Source of the DNA: Mangrovimonas aestuarii
GTDB taxonomy: Bacteria > Bacteroidota > Bacteroidia > Flavobacteriales > Flavobacteriaceae
Length of the DNA: 64,000 bases
Assembly: GCF_028767185.1 (NCBI RefSeq)
Contig: NZ_JARACK010000006.1
Span: 62,001-126,000, forward strand
Direction of reading: 5' to 3'
The notes below the pieces were generated by a model that had not been told where the DNA came from, ran no database searches, and saw only the letters and a program-made list of their open reading frames with translations. A program made the position numbers and the translations under genes. Positions 49,830 to 59,444 of this stretch are shown here, one piece after another; positions within the stretch are counted from its first letter, which is position 1; every line of letters starts with the position of its first letter.

Positions 49830-50450
49830 CTAGAATATGTCTAAGCTCCCTTTTCCTTCACGAACTATCTCTGGAACATCTTCTGATAAATCTATAACGG
49901 TCGAGGCTTCATTATCTCCATAACCTCCATCTACAACAATATCAACCAAATTATCCCATTTCTCCAAAATGAGCTCAGGGTCGGTAGTATACTCCAAAAT
50001 CGCATCATCATCATGTATAGAAGTAGACACGATAGGGTTACCCAGTGCTTTTACAATTTCTAAAGCAATATTATTTTCTGGCACACGAATTCCAACAGTT
50101 TTACGTTTTTTAAACGGATTGGGCAAAGTTTTAGCTCCAGGTAAAATAAACGTATAGGGACCTGGTAGGGCACGTTTTAAAATTTTGAAGGTCGTAGAGT
50201 CAATTTGCTTAACATAATCGCTAAGATTACTTAAATCATGGCACACAAAAGAAAAATTAGACTTTTCCAACTTCACCCCCTTTAATCGCGCAATACGCTC
50301 TAAAGCCTTGATATTGGTAATGTCGCATCCCAAACCATAAACCGTATCGGTGGGATAAATAATAACACCACCACGTTTTAACGTTGCTACAACCTGAGCT
50401 ACAGCTTTAGGGTTGGGGTTTTCTTCATATATCCTTATAAACTCTGCCAT
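49830..50450 (-). CDS. tsaC: Threonylcarbamoyl-AMP synthase (TsaC/Sua5)
   Basis: This 206-residue enzyme makes threonylcarbamoyl-AMP from threonine, bicarbonate and ATP for the t6A37 modification of tRNAs. The motif KRGGVIIYPTDTVYGLGCDI starts the domain; KGVKLEKSNFSFVCHDLSNLSDYV and PGPYTFILPGAKTLPNPF are family-typical. It is the short TsaC/YciO-like form without the Sua5 C-terminal domain. YciO is the alternative, since its members share these motifs; the K-S-N-F-S and KKRKTVGIRVP segments are compatible with both. mtaB elsewhere in the window acts after t6A, so the two work in one pathway. Confidence 0.82.
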   Translation of the reverse strand: MAEFIRIYEENPNPKAVAQVVATLKRGGVIIYPTDTVYGLGCDITNIKALERIARLKGVKLEKSNFSFVCHDLSNLSDYVKQIDSTTFKILKRALPGPYTFILPGAKTLPNPFKKRKTVGIRVPENNIALEIVKALGNPIVSTSIHDDDAILEYTTDPELILEKWDNLVDIVVDGGYGDNEASTVIDLSEDVPEIVREGKGSLDIF

Positions 50451-50494
50451 AATTAGTATCTTGCTGATATTGTACTACAAATTAACCATAATTT

Positions 50495-51373
50495 ATGATA
50501 AAGCCCAGCATAAAACAGTTCTTCTTGTGGCTAATAATAGGAGTAATAACTTATTCATGTTCTGATGACTCTATTGACTCTTCTCAAGACAACACACCTG
50601 AACCACTTGAATATGCTGAATTATTAAACCTTACATACGGGATTGATCCCGAACAGGTTTTGGATATCTATTTACCAGCTAATAGAAGTGAGGACACCAA
50701 AACAATTATATTAGTTCATGGTGGCGGTTGGACTTCTGGCGACAAATCAGATATGGAGGCCATTCGACTATTTATCCAATCAGCTCTTCCTGAAATTGCT
50801 TTGGTTAATATGAACTATAGACTGGCAAATGAGAACGCCCCTCCCTACCCAATGCAAATAGATGATATTAGCTTAGCAGTTGATTTTTTAGAATCAAAAA
50901 GCAAGGATTATGTAATTTCTGAAACCTTAGGCTTTGTAGGCGTAAGTGCCGGAGCCCATTTATCGTTATTATGGAGTTATGCATTTGATGAGGATCAGGA
51001 TGTTGCTATGGCCTGTAGCATTGTTGGACCAGTTAATTTTACCGACCCGGCCTATTTGGAAAGCGAAGATGGGAACATTCAAGCATATCTTGAATTATTT
51101 GGAATAGATCCAACAATCTCCTATTTAGAAACTATAAGCCCTTTTCACCAAGTTACCACTATCTCTCCTCCTACCATTTTGTTTTATGGCGGCCAGGATC
51201 CTTTGGTGCCAATTTCGCAAGGCATAGACATGGCTGAAAAATTAGAAAGTTTAGACGTTCCTTTTGAGTTTACTTTATATGAAAATGCCGGCCATGGATG
51301 GACCGGCACTGAACTTTTAGATACCTCCAACAAACTGATAGCGTTTATTGAAAACTATTTATTGGAAAATTGA
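50495..51373 (+). CDS. Alpha/beta hydrolase lipoprotein, esterase-like
   Basis: This 292-residue enzyme has a lipobox with Cys22 (VITYSC). The hydrolase core shows the oxyanion motif HGGGW (residues 75-79) and the nucleophile Ser151 in GVSAG. The catalytic acid is likely in GGQDPLVP and the base in NAGHGW near the C-terminus. Motif HGGGW and the family order fit the hormone-sensitive-lipase/BD-FAE group, which includes feruloyl and acetyl-xylan esterases and lipases. It is anchored in a membrane outside the cytoplasm. Substrate is unknown. It converges with the helicase gene. Confidence 0.85.
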   Translation: MIKPSIKQFFLWLIIGVITYSCSDDSIDSSQDNTPEPLEYAELLNLTYGIDPEQVLDIYLPANRSEDTKTIILVHGGGWTSGDKSDMEAIRLFIQSALPEIALVNMNYRLANENAPPYPMQIDDISLAVDFLESKSKDYVISETLGFVGVSAGAHLSLLWSYAFDEDQDVAMACSIVGPVNFTDPAYLESEDGNIQAYLELFGIDPTISYLETISPFHQVTTISPPTILFYGGQDPLVPISQGIDMAEKLESLDVPFEFTLYENAGHGWTGTELLDTSNKLIAFIENYLLEN

Positions 51374-51375
51374 TT

Positions 51376-53712
51376 TTAACTTATCACTTCCAGCTTGGCA
51401 AACCTCAACAACAGCTTTTTAACTCCATTGGTTTCAAATTTAATTTCAGCCTTACTATCACCACCAACACCTTCAATAGATATTACCTCTCCTTTTCCAA
51501 AACGTTGGTGATCCACCACATTTCCAACAGAAAGAGTCCCATCAAAAGGTTTAGCAGATACAGCCGATGTTTTTGAAACAGGTTTTAAGTTTTTAGGTGT
51601 ATTTACAACTTTCTTCTTAATCGGTTGTGGTGCCGTCTTCTTTTTAAACTCAGGTTGTTTTGCCTTTTTAAAGCGTATGGTTTTCGATGGAATATCATCT
51701 CCAAAAATATCAGCGTCCAACATTGGATTAAATCGCTGCTCTTCTTTAGGGGTTAATATTTCAAGATATTCTTCGTCTATTTCCTGTATAAATCGACTAG
51801 GTTCAGCATCAATTAGTTTCCCCCAACGATAGCGTGATAAGGTATAGGTTAAATAAGCTTGCTTCTCTGCCCTTGTTAAAGCCACGTAGAACAAACGACG
51901 TTCTTCCTCAAGCTCAGAACGGGTATTCATACTCATAGCACTTGGAAACAAGTCTTCTTCCATTCCTACAATATATACATATGGAAACTCCAACCCTTTA
52001 GCCAAGTGAATTGTCATTAACGCTACTTGGTCATCATCTCCTTTGTCATTATCTAAATCGGTAGCAAGAGCAACATCTTCAAGGAATTCAGAAAGAGATG
52101 CAGTTGCATCGGCAATTTCCCTCTGTCCTTCCACAAAGTCCTTCATACCATTAAGCAACTCCTCGATATTTTCCATTCTAGCAACACCTTCTGGCGTACT
52201 ATCTTTATTGAACTCTTTTATAAGACCTGTTGCTTTAGTAACATGTTCAGCCAATTCAAACACATTGGCTGTTTGGTTCATCACCTGAAAGCTTTCTATC
52301 ATGGTCACAAAATCCTGAAGCTTTCCTTTTGTTCCAGAATTTATTTTAATATCGGTTTTATCGATATTCTTCATAACCTCAAAAATAGAGCGCTTATAGC
52401 CATTGGCTGCAACAACTAACCTATCAATTGTAGTCTGCCCTATTCCTCTTCCCGGGTAATTGATTACACGCTTAAGCGCCTCTTCATCTGCAGGGTTAAT
52501 AATCAACCTTAAATATGAAAGAACATCTTTAATCTCTTTTCTCTGATAAAACGACAGTCCTCCGTAAATACGATATGGAATTCCTCGCTTACGTAACGCA
52601 TCTTCTATTGCACGTGATTGGGCATTTGTTCTATACAAAACGGAAAAATCACTGTTTTTAAGCTGATTTTGCATTTTGTTTTCAAAAATAGAACCTGCCA
52701 CATAACGACCTTCATCACCATCAGTAAGCAAACGGTTTACTATAATCTTCCCTCCCTCTTCATTGGCCGTCCAAACTTCCTTGTCCAATTTGGTTTGGTT
52801 ATGCTCAATTACCGAGTTTGCTGCGTTTACTATATTTTTGGTTGAACGATAGTTCTGTTCCAATCTAAACATTTTCACATCATCGTAATCTCTTTGGAAA
52901 TTAAGAATGTTGTTAATGTTAGCACCACGGAAGGCATAGATACTCTGAGCATCATCACCTACCACACAAATGTTCTGAAATCTATCTGATAACGCTCTAA
53001 CTATTAAATACTGAGAATGGTTGGTATCCTGATACTCATCTACCAAAATATAGCGGAATCTGTCTTGATATTTTGCCAATACATCCGGAAAACGTGTCAA
53101 TAGTTCATTCGTTTTAAGCAATAAGTCGTCAAAATCCATTGCTCCCGCTTTAAAACAACGATCTACATATTCTTTGTAAATATCACCTAATCTGGGACGT
53201 TTGGCCATTGTATCGGCTTCAATAAGTTCCGGATTATTAAAATATGCTTTTACAGTTACCAAACTGTTTTTATAAGACGATATTCTGGAAAGTACTTGCT
53301 TGTATTTATAAACATCCTTATCCAAATTCATTTCTTTGATAATAGCTGAAATCAGCCTTTGGGAATCCTGTGAATCGTAAATAGTAAAATTGCTTGGATA
53401 CCCTAAACGATCAGCTTCGAACCTTAAGATTTTAGCAAAAATGGAGTGAAAAGTTCCCATCCATAAATTCTTTGCTTCACTCTGACCGACAATAGACGCA
53501 ATACGCTCTTTCATTTCACGTGCTGCCTTATTAGTAAATGTTAGCGAAAGAATATTAAAAGGATCTACACCTTGACTCATCAAATAGGCAATTCTGTAGG
53601 TAAGAACTCGAGTCTTCCCCGATCCTGCACCTGCGATAACTATCATTGGTCCATCTTTTTGGATTGTAGGTGCTAATTGTGCTTCGTTTAATTGACTTAA
53701 ATACTTCTCCAA
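51376..53712 (-). CDS. UvrD/PcrA-type ATP-dependent DNA helicase
   Basis: This 778-residue superfamily 1A helicase has the standard motifs: Q-motif region LNEAQLAPTIQ, Walker A GAGSGKT (residues 28-34), TFTNKAAREMKERI, DEYQDTN, VVGDDAQSIYAFRGA, QNYRSTKNI and VALMTIHLAKGLEFPYVYIVG. A C-terminal Tudor-like tail (VGNVVDHQRFGKGEVISIEG) is typical of PcrA/UvrD. It unwinds DNA in repair and in clearing blocked forks. No ATG fits the family N-terminus: the start is TTG at 53712, giving LEKYLSQLNEAQ, with only an in-frame stop further upstream. Confidence 0.93.
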   Translation of the reverse strand: MEKYLSQLNEAQLAPTIQKDGPMIVIAGAGSGKTRVLTYRIAYLMSQGVDPFNILSLTFTNKAAREMKERIASIVGQSEAKNLWMGTFHSIFAKILRFEADRLGYPSNFTIYDSQDSQRLISAIIKEMNLDKDVYKYKQVLSRISSYKNSLVTVKAYFNNPELIEADTMAKRPRLGDIYKEYVDRCFKAGAMDFDDLLLKTNELLTRFPDVLAKYQDRFRYILVDEYQDTNHSQYLIVRALSDRFQNICVVGDDAQSIYAFRGANINNILNFQRDYDDVKMFRLEQNYRSTKNIVNAANSVIEHNQTKLDKEVWTANEEGGKIIVNRLLTDGDEGRYVAGSIFENKMQNQLKNSDFSVLYRTNAQSRAIEDALRKRGIPYRIYGGLSFYQRKEIKDVLSYLRLIINPADEEALKRVINYPGRGIGQTTIDRLVVAANGYKRSIFEVMKNIDKTDIKINSGTKGKLQDFVTMIESFQVMNQTANVFELAEHVTKATGLIKEFNKDSTPEGVARMENIEELLNGMKDFVEGQREIADATASLSEFLEDVALATDLDNDKGDDDQVALMTIHLAKGLEFPYVYIVGMEEDLFPSAMSMNTRSELEEERRLFYVALTRAEKQAYLTYTLSRYRWGKLIDAEPSRFIQEIDEEYLEILTPKEEQRFNPMLDADIFGDDIPSKTIRFKKAKQPEFKKKTAPQPIKKKVVNTPKNLKPVSKTSAVSAKPFDGTLSVGNVVDHQRFGKGEVISIEGVGGDSKAEIKFETNGVKKLLLRFAKLEVIS

Positions 53713-53791
53713 ACCATTATCATTTTTACGCCGTGAAATTAATCAATGTTAGTTGTTTACCCTTAATATTTATCAATAATTATAAACAAAT

Positions 53792-55357
53792 TTAGGGACT
53801 TTTACTAGTTAAGACCTTTAACAGAGCACCTTTGGTATTTTTCCAAATAAAATTAAAAACAGATTTTGTTTTGTCTCTTTCTATGCTCTTTATTTTAGTT
53901 TCTTTTTTTTGGTTTGATCTTTTACCACTATCCTTATCCACTACAAGATTTACAATCTTGGAAAGTAGTTTATTCTTCTCGGTTCCATCTTTCCTCAAAA
54001 CAACCACGTTTAAATCATCGTACTTTATTTGCAGATCTATATTTGAACGTTTTGCATTTCCCTGAATGGCAAGCCTAGTATGATTTATTTCCCCTTCTAA
54101 TTTGGATCTTAAATTGGGTTCTAAAAATTTATTCAATTGTTCTGCCTTAAGTTTTCCCAACCTAGCGTTAAAAGTAAATGCATCATCTGTATTATTAACA
54201 TCAAAATTCCAATCCACATCAATTGGTGTATTTCCCATAAAATTAGACTTGACTTTAATTTTTGTTTTAATGGGAGATTTATAGGTATTTGACAAATTTT
54301 CGATAGATGCATTGAATTTTGAAAAATCCAGTGTCCCTCCTTTATTTTCCCATTTCACTTTTTCGGTATAGGAAATTTGCCCATCAACAATATTGACCTG
54401 ATTTACATTTAATGAAAATGGCAAATCTCTCAACATTTCACTGTAAAGCTTCTTCACTGTTAAATCATTTGCAACCAATTTGTCCCGATACACATTAAGT
54501 TTGGGAGTCATGACACTCATCAATGAGGAATTTATACATAAGGTTGAGTCAGTAATGAATCTAAAATAAAAACCACTTAATCTCACACTATCGCAAATCA
54601 AATCAAAATGATCACGTTCTGTTTTTATTATTCTCGAAAAACGTTCTTTACTATACTTTGTATAAAGCTTTATCTTTGTGAAAACAGAGTTTTCTTTGCT
54701 TAAAACCGAATGAGACACATTTAATGTCTCGTACTCTCCTACAGCACATGTCAAATCGTTTAACGATAGTTGGTAATCGTCATAAAGAAATGGAACCTTC
54801 TCCTTCAAAGTGCTTTGGGCAGTCTCAACATCATCAATTTCAAAATCAAATTTAGTAACAGATACCATTGTAGAATCTGTTTCTTTATCCACCATTTTGA
54901 AGTTCCCATTTTTTACACACAATTGTTTAAACTCCAATCCTTTTTTTATCTTCTCAATATTTAATGTGTTATATTTTTTTGACGGAATAGCTTTGTAGTG
55001 ATAATATACTATTGAAGGAGATACTAGCTCAATTCCACCAACACTAATTTTATCTGAAAGAAAATAGTTTAAGTAACTTACATTGTTTATCAAAAGCTTT
55101 TGAACTTCAACAGTAACAATGAAATCATTGGTTACTTCTCCTTTGTTTAAAACAGATAAATGATCAATCTGCAAATCTCCCTTTAACAAATTCAGGACAA
55201 TGTCTTGATAGTCGACTTTCACTGTTTCAGGTAATGAATTCGCTAAATAATTTTCAATCTTATGAACCAAAATACTTTTGAGCACAAAAAAGCTTATCAC
55301 TGCAAGAGTCAGCATTGATATTGACACCCAAACCACTCTTTTTCTTTGCTTTATCAT
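53792..55357 (-). CDS. AsmA/DUF748-like membrane-anchored protein
   Basis: I prefer ATG 55357 (521 residues, MIKQRKRVVWVSISMLTL...); ATG 55375 is also in frame. One N-terminal membrane segment is followed by a long periplasmic part made mostly of beta strands. The early DYQDIVLNLLKGDLQIDHLSVLNKGE resembles the AsmA/TamB-like starts, in which repeated strands form a lipid-carrying groove between the two membranes. Repeats of this kind (KVNQVNIVDGQISYTEK) continue. A DUF748-like domain is a possible name. The C-terminus is basic and ends in TKGALLKVL. Function in lipid transfer is only an inference. Confidence 0.6.
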   Translation of the reverse strand: MIKQRKRVVWVSISMLTLAVISFFVLKSILVHKIENYLANSLPETVKVDYQDIVLNLLKGDLQIDHLSVLNKGEVTNDFIVTVEVQKLLINNVSYLNYFLSDKISVGGIELVSPSIVYYHYKAIPSKKYNTLNIEKIKKGLEFKQLCVKNGNFKMVDKETDSTMVSVTKFDFEIDDVETAQSTLKEKVPFLYDDYQLSLNDLTCAVGEYETLNVSHSVLSKENSVFTKIKLYTKYSKERFSRIIKTERDHFDLICDSVRLSGFYFRFITDSTLCINSSLMSVMTPKLNVYRDKLVANDLTVKKLYSEMLRDLPFSLNVNQVNIVDGQISYTEKVKWENKGGTLDFSKFNASIENLSNTYKSPIKTKIKVKSNFMGNTPIDVDWNFDVNNTDDAFTFNARLGKLKAEQLNKFLEPNLRSKLEGEINHTRLAIQGNAKRSNIDLQIKYDDLNVVVLRKDGTEKNKLLSKIVNLVVDKDSGKRSNQKKETKIKSIERDKTKSVFNFIWKNTKGALLKVLTSKSP

Positions 55358-55421
55358 TTTATAAAGATATGCCATTACATGAATTATTTTTTAAATAACT
55401 TTACTTACAAAGCTGAATTAC

Positions 55422-56981
55422 ATGGATACTATTTTAGATTTTTTAGCCAACCTAAATTGGTGGATGTGGATTTTAATTGCACTAATTATTATCGGCATTA
55501 GAGACGTGCTGCAACGTCCTCACACTATAAGTCACAACTTCCCAATCATTGGTCATTTACGTTATTTATTGGAAAGTATAGGCCCTGAAATGCGACAGTA
55601 TTTTGTTGCTAACAACAGAGAGGAGTTACCATTTAACCGCATTGAACGTGGATGGATTTACGCCTCGGCTAAAAAAGAAAATAATTATGAAGGTTTTGGC
55701 ACCGACCGCGATATATATGCCCATCAGCATATCTTTATAAACAATGCCATGATACCGTATAAAATTTCTCACGATCACCCCAATGCAGTTGATAAAACTT
55801 TCCTCCCTTGCGCAAAGGTTATGGGGCTTTACAATAAACGGGAAAAACCCTATCGCCCGGCTTCTGTGATTAATGTTTCTGCAATGAGTTTTGGATCGTT
55901 ATCGGCAAGGGCAATTGAGTCGTTAAATCGTGGCGTAAAAATCGCCGATGCCTATCATAATACAGGCGAAGGAGGGCTTTCTCCATACCACAGCCACGGA
56001 GGCGACGTGATTTTTCAATTCGGAACTGCCTACTTTGGGGTTCGGGATATTCACGGAAACTTTTCAATGGCTAAACTAAAAGAACTTGTAAATACAAATT
56101 CTTTTATAAGGGCTATTGAGATAAAACTATCACAAGGTGCCAAACCGGGAAAAGGTGGGGTACTACCTGCAGCAAAAATTTCTCATGAAATTGCTCGCAT
56201 TCGCGGGGTTGAAGTTGGTAAAGATGTACTCTCCCCTCCCAACCACTCTGCGTTTTCTAACGTTCCTGAAATGGTCGATTTCATTGAATCTATAGCGAAA
56301 GTAACCGGCTTACCCGTAGGGATTAAAGCTGCTATAGGGAAATTGGAGCAATGGTATGAACTGGCAGACATTATGAAGACAACTGGAAGAGGTCCAGACT
56401 TTATAACAGTTGATGGTGGTGAAGGAGGAACAGGAGCAGCCCCTCCTAGTTTTGCCGATCATGTTTCATTACCCTGGGTCTATGGATTTAGTGACCTTTA
56501 CAAGGTTTTTCAAGAAAGAGGTTTAACCGACCGCATTGTTTTTATTGGTGGTGGAAAATTAGGTTTCCCAGCTAAAGCCGCAATGGCTTTTGCCATGGGA
56601 GCCGATTGTATTAACGTCGCTAGGGAGGCTATGATGAGTATAGGCTGTATTCAAGCTCAATCATGTCATACCAATACCTGTCCGAGTGGTGTTGCTACAC
56701 AAAACAAATGGCTACAAAGAGGTATTGATGTCCCATTAAAATCATTACGATTGGGACAATATTTTAAAACCTTCAGAAAAGAGTTTGTTGAAATCACCCA
56801 TGCGGCAGGATACGAACATCCTTGTCAATTTAAAATGGCTGATATTGATGTTAATGTAGATGATCATCACCTATCAAAGGAGCTTAGTAAAACTTACATG
56901 TACAACAAAACACCTGTTCCTTTCACCGACATGCAAACCTTAAAAGATTGCCCTTTCCTAGGGGGCAAGTATCGAAAATAA
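55422..56981 (+). CDS. FMN-binding glutamate synthase-like protein
   Basis: This 519-residue protein has an N-terminal membrane segment (residues about 12-25) and the FMN-binding domain of glutamate synthase. The domain carries VSAMSFGSLSARAIESLNRG, NTGEGGLSPYHSHGGDVIFQFGT, TVDGGEGGTGAAP and the cluster-binding cysteines in AQSCHTNTCPSGVATQNK. It lacks the glutaminase and central domains of GltB, so it cannot make glutamate from glutamine unaided. Such stand-alone proteins are common but uncharacterised and may act as membrane-bound oxidoreductases. It is flanked by single-gene units on both sides. Confidence 0.9.
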   Translation: MDTILDFLANLNWWMWILIALIIIGIRDVLQRPHTISHNFPIIGHLRYLLESIGPEMRQYFVANNREELPFNRIERGWIYASAKKENNYEGFGTDRDIYAHQHIFINNAMIPYKISHDHPNAVDKTFLPCAKVMGLYNKREKPYRPASVINVSAMSFGSLSARAIESLNRGVKIADAYHNTGEGGLSPYHSHGGDVIFQFGTAYFGVRDIHGNFSMAKLKELVNTNSFIRAIEIKLSQGAKPGKGGVLPAAKISHEIARIRGVEVGKDVLSPPNHSAFSNVPEMVDFIESIAKVTGLPVGIKAAIGKLEQWYELADIMKTTGRGPDFITVDGGEGGTGAAPPSFADHVSLPWVYGFSDLYKVFQERGLTDRIVFIGGGKLGFPAKAAMAFAMGADCINVAREAMMSIGCIQAQSCHTNTCPSGVATQNKWLQRGIDVPLKSLRLGQYFKTFRKEFVEITHAAGYEHPCQFKMADIDVNVDDHHLSKELSKTYMYNKTPVPFTDMQTLKDCPFLGGKYRK

Positions 56982-57057
56982 TTTAATGAGGAAACCCTAG
57001 AGTAATTTCCAGAATGATGATTTACTTTGTTATTACAATAATGTAAATTTTTAAATG

Positions 57058-57088
57058 TTGTAAAGTTTGTAAAAACGCATTAAGTTTG
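57058..57088 (+). promoter_or_regulatory. Promoter of the gene at 57111
   Basis: A TTG element (57058-57060) is separated by 20 bases from TAAGTTTG (57081-57088), an exact TAnnTTTG match. The start codon lies 22 bases after the box. Confidence 0.6.
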
Positions 57089-57110
57089 CTCAAATTCATA
57101 AAAAACTCAA

Positions 57111-57632
57111 ATGAACGCCGATAATATCATTAACCTATTTTCTTACGCAATTCCAACACTAATTACCGGAGCAATCGCCTATTACTTTTTTAAGGAACAC
57201 ACCAAAAATGAAGATGGCCGAAGACGATACATGCTTAAAAAGGATATGCAGGTAAAAGCTATGCCATTGCGTTTACAGGCTTACGAAAGAATGGTTTTGT
57301 TTTTAGAGCGAATCAGTCCTTCAAAGCTTTTAATACGTGTGTCACCTACATCGTCTAACAAAGAAAATTACGAATCTTTACTTATCAAAAATATTGAACA
57401 GGAATTCGAACATAACCTCTCTCAACAAATCTATCTTAGTGAAGAATGTTGGAACATCATTGTAGCTTCAAAAAATGCTACCATTCAGCTGATTCGCAAA
57501 GCAAGTATGTTAGAAAAAACGGACTCGGCCAATAAATTAAGAGAAGTTGTGCTTACCGAAATGATGGAAAAGCAACCTCCAAGTGATGCTGCTCTATCGT
57601 ATATCAAAAAAGAAGTTAGTGAGATGTGGTAG
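57111..57632 (+). CDS. DUF7935-like membrane-anchored protein of unknown function
   Basis: This 173-residue protein has one N-terminal membrane segment (residues about 10-27, YAIPTLITGAIAYYFF) and a helical cytoplasmic body (QAYERMVLFLERISPSKLLIRV, IEQEFEHNLSQQIYLSEECWNIIVASKNATIQLIRKAS). The arrangement is that of a widespread flavobacterial family that I think is DUF7935. No enzymatic motif is apparent. A good promoter lies upstream; it converges with the first patatin gene, whose stop codon is five bases away. Confidence 0.65.
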   Translation: MNADNIINLFSYAIPTLITGAIAYYFFKEHTKNEDGRRRYMLKKDMQVKAMPLRLQAYERMVLFLERISPSKLLIRVSPTSSNKENYESLLIKNIEQEFEHNLSQQIYLSEECWNIIVASKNATIQLIRKASMLEKTDSANKLREVVLTEMMEKQPPSDAALSYIKKEVSEMW

Positions 57633-57636
57633 TTAA

Positions 57637-58527
57637 TTACTCCTCCACAAGATCTCTGTTTTTTGCATAATTAAATCCCTGCTCCCACCACTGTACCATC
57701 AATCGTTTACTAAATATCAAAGAATTTTCGGTAAGCTGTGTTGGGGTGTAGTATAGATTGAGCTTAGCATTGTTTGATTTTGCTGCCATTTTACCTATCA
57801 TTACATCATGATGTTCTACTTGGTCTAATAAATGTCCGAAGAGATTAATCATTAAAGAAAAGGGATTTTTCCCCAAAACCTTAATCCTATCCAATTGTTC
57901 CGATTCCAGGATAATAGCATCTATTTCGGTTGCCCCTCTGTTAATTGCTTCTCGTATTGGGATTACACAGCCTAAGCCTCCATCTGCATATTCATAACCA
58001 TTTACTTTCGCCAAGGACATAAAAGGAATATAGTTACAAGAAATCCAGATCCATTCACAAAACTCTTCGTAATTAAAATCATGAATGGATTTATATTCTA
58101 CTTGTCCTTTAGATAAATTTGCAACGGTTACAACTACATCTTCTTTAGTGGACTTTATAAGCTCATATTCTTCTATGGTAAAGTTTTTCTTAATATTTCT
58201 TCTTAGCGCTTTACTTTCCCCAAAAGTGCGTTTTCTTTTAATAAACTGTAATACCGAGTTTATGTAATTGATTGAAACGTATTCCCTTCCGTCCTTTTTG
58301 TGCTGAACAAAAGGATTTATACTAAAAATATCACCTTGCTTAACATTAGTAAAAATATGATACAACTTTTCAACTTTATTCACTGCCAAAAACGGAATAA
58401 GCATACTTCCTGTTGAAGTTCCTAAAAACATATCGTACTCTTTACCCAACTCCTGCATAAGATATTGTGCAACACCCCCTGCAAAAGCACCTTTACTTCC
58501 TCCTCCCGATATAACTAATGCTCGCAT
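57637..58527 (-). CDS. Patatin-like phospholipase (copy 1)
   Basis: This 296-residue enzyme has the patatin fold. It begins with the oxyanion loop GGGSKGAFAGG (residues 8-18), followed by the nucleophile Ser38 in GTSTG, and the partner Asp182 in the DGG motif. These form the Ser-Asp dyad that cleaves acyl esters of phospholipids or related lipids. There is no signal peptide, so it acts in the cytosol. Its paralogue lies 15 bases upstream. The two share order, motifs and length and probably arose by tandem duplication. Confidence 0.9.
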   Translation of the reverse strand: MRALVISGGGSKGAFAGGVAQYLMQELGKEYDMFLGTSTGSMLIPFLAVNKVEKLYHIFTNVKQGDIFSINPFVQHKKDGREYVSINYINSVLQFIKRKRTFGESKALRRNIKKNFTIEEYELIKSTKEDVVVTVANLSKGQVEYKSIHDFNYEEFCEWIWISCNYIPFMSLAKVNGYEYADGGLGCVIPIREAINRGATEIDAIILESEQLDRIKVLGKNPFSLMINLFGHLLDQVEHHDVMIGKMAAKSNNAKLNLYYTPTQLTENSLIFSKRLMVQWWEQGFNYAKNRDLVEE

Positions 58528-58542
58528 ACTTTGGTTTTAGCT

Positions 58543-59442
58543 CTATTCTAACTGACTTGTTTCTTGGTTCTTAAATTTCGCAAAATTATATCCGCTTTGC
58601 CACCACCCTATCATTTTCTCTTCCTTAAAAATGAGAGAATTGGTCGTTAAAACCGTTGGTGTGTAATAAAAATTGATGATAGCATCGTTATGTGTAGCTA
58701 CGAATTTACCTATCCTAATATTTTGATGTTCTATACGATTTAACATAAAGTTAAACATATTTGTTAGTAAAGAAAAGGCATTTCTAGATGGTAATCGATT
58801 TAATTGGCTGATTTCAGTTTGAAGTATGATAGCATCGACCTCTTTTGCCCCCCTATTTATTGCTTCCTCGATAGGAACCATGGCCCCCATCCCTCCGTCT
58901 GCATATTCACAACCAAACTTTCTAACTAATGTCATGAACGGTGTATAATTACAGGAAATCCATATCCACTCACAAAAATCTTCATATTCCCAATCGTTAA
59001 TAGATTTATACTCTACTTGATTTAATGATAAATTAGAAACTGTTACAATAATTTCTTTAGTAGATGATTTAAGTTTAATAAACTCATCTTCGGTAAATGT
59101 TTCCCTTATTAATTTTTTTAGGTTGTAACTTTCACCAAAAGTTTTGCTTCCCTTTAAAAAGTTCTTCAACACATTCAGGTGGTCAATGGCAATGGTATCA
59201 GTTCCATACTGTGTTTTTATGGTAAAAGGACATACATTAAAAATATGATCATTATTAACCGATGTGAATACTTTTTTAATTTTTTCAGTTTTATTCAAGG
59301 CCAAGTGCGACACTAACAAGCTACCTGTAGAGGTTCCCAGAAATAACTGGTAATCCCGTTCCATTTCTTCAATAAGATATTGCGCCACACCTCCGGCAAA
59401 AGCTCCCTTACTACCACCTCCAGAAATGACTAAAGCCTTCAT
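58543..59442 (-). CDS. Patatin-like phospholipase (copy 2)
   Basis: I chose ATG 59442 (299 residues, MKALVISGGGSKGAFAGG), which aligns with copy 1. The longer frame overlaps the peptidase gene, whose stop codon is at 59445. Oxyanion loop, GTSTG nucleophile and the DGG acid motif are all intact, so both copies are likely active. The middle shares the same landmarks (GQVEYKS, SCNY, EAINRGA) with copy 1. Downstream of the M1 peptidase gene by two bases, it is probably co-transcribed with it and with copy 1. Confidence 0.9.
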   Translation of the reverse strand: MKALVISGGGSKGAFAGGVAQYLIEEMERDYQLFLGTSTGSLLVSHLALNKTEKIKKVFTSVNNDHIFNVCPFTIKTQYGTDTIAIDHLNVLKNFLKGSKTFGESYNLKKLIRETFTEDEFIKLKSSTKEIIVTVSNLSLNQVEYKSINDWEYEDFCEWIWISCNYTPFMTLVRKFGCEYADGGMGAMVPIEEAINRGAKEVDAIILQTEISQLNRLPSRNAFSLLTNMFNFMLNRIEHQNIRIGKFVATHNDAIINFYYTPTVLTTNSLIFKEEKMIGWWQSGYNFAKFKNQETSQLE

Positions 59443-59444
59443 TA

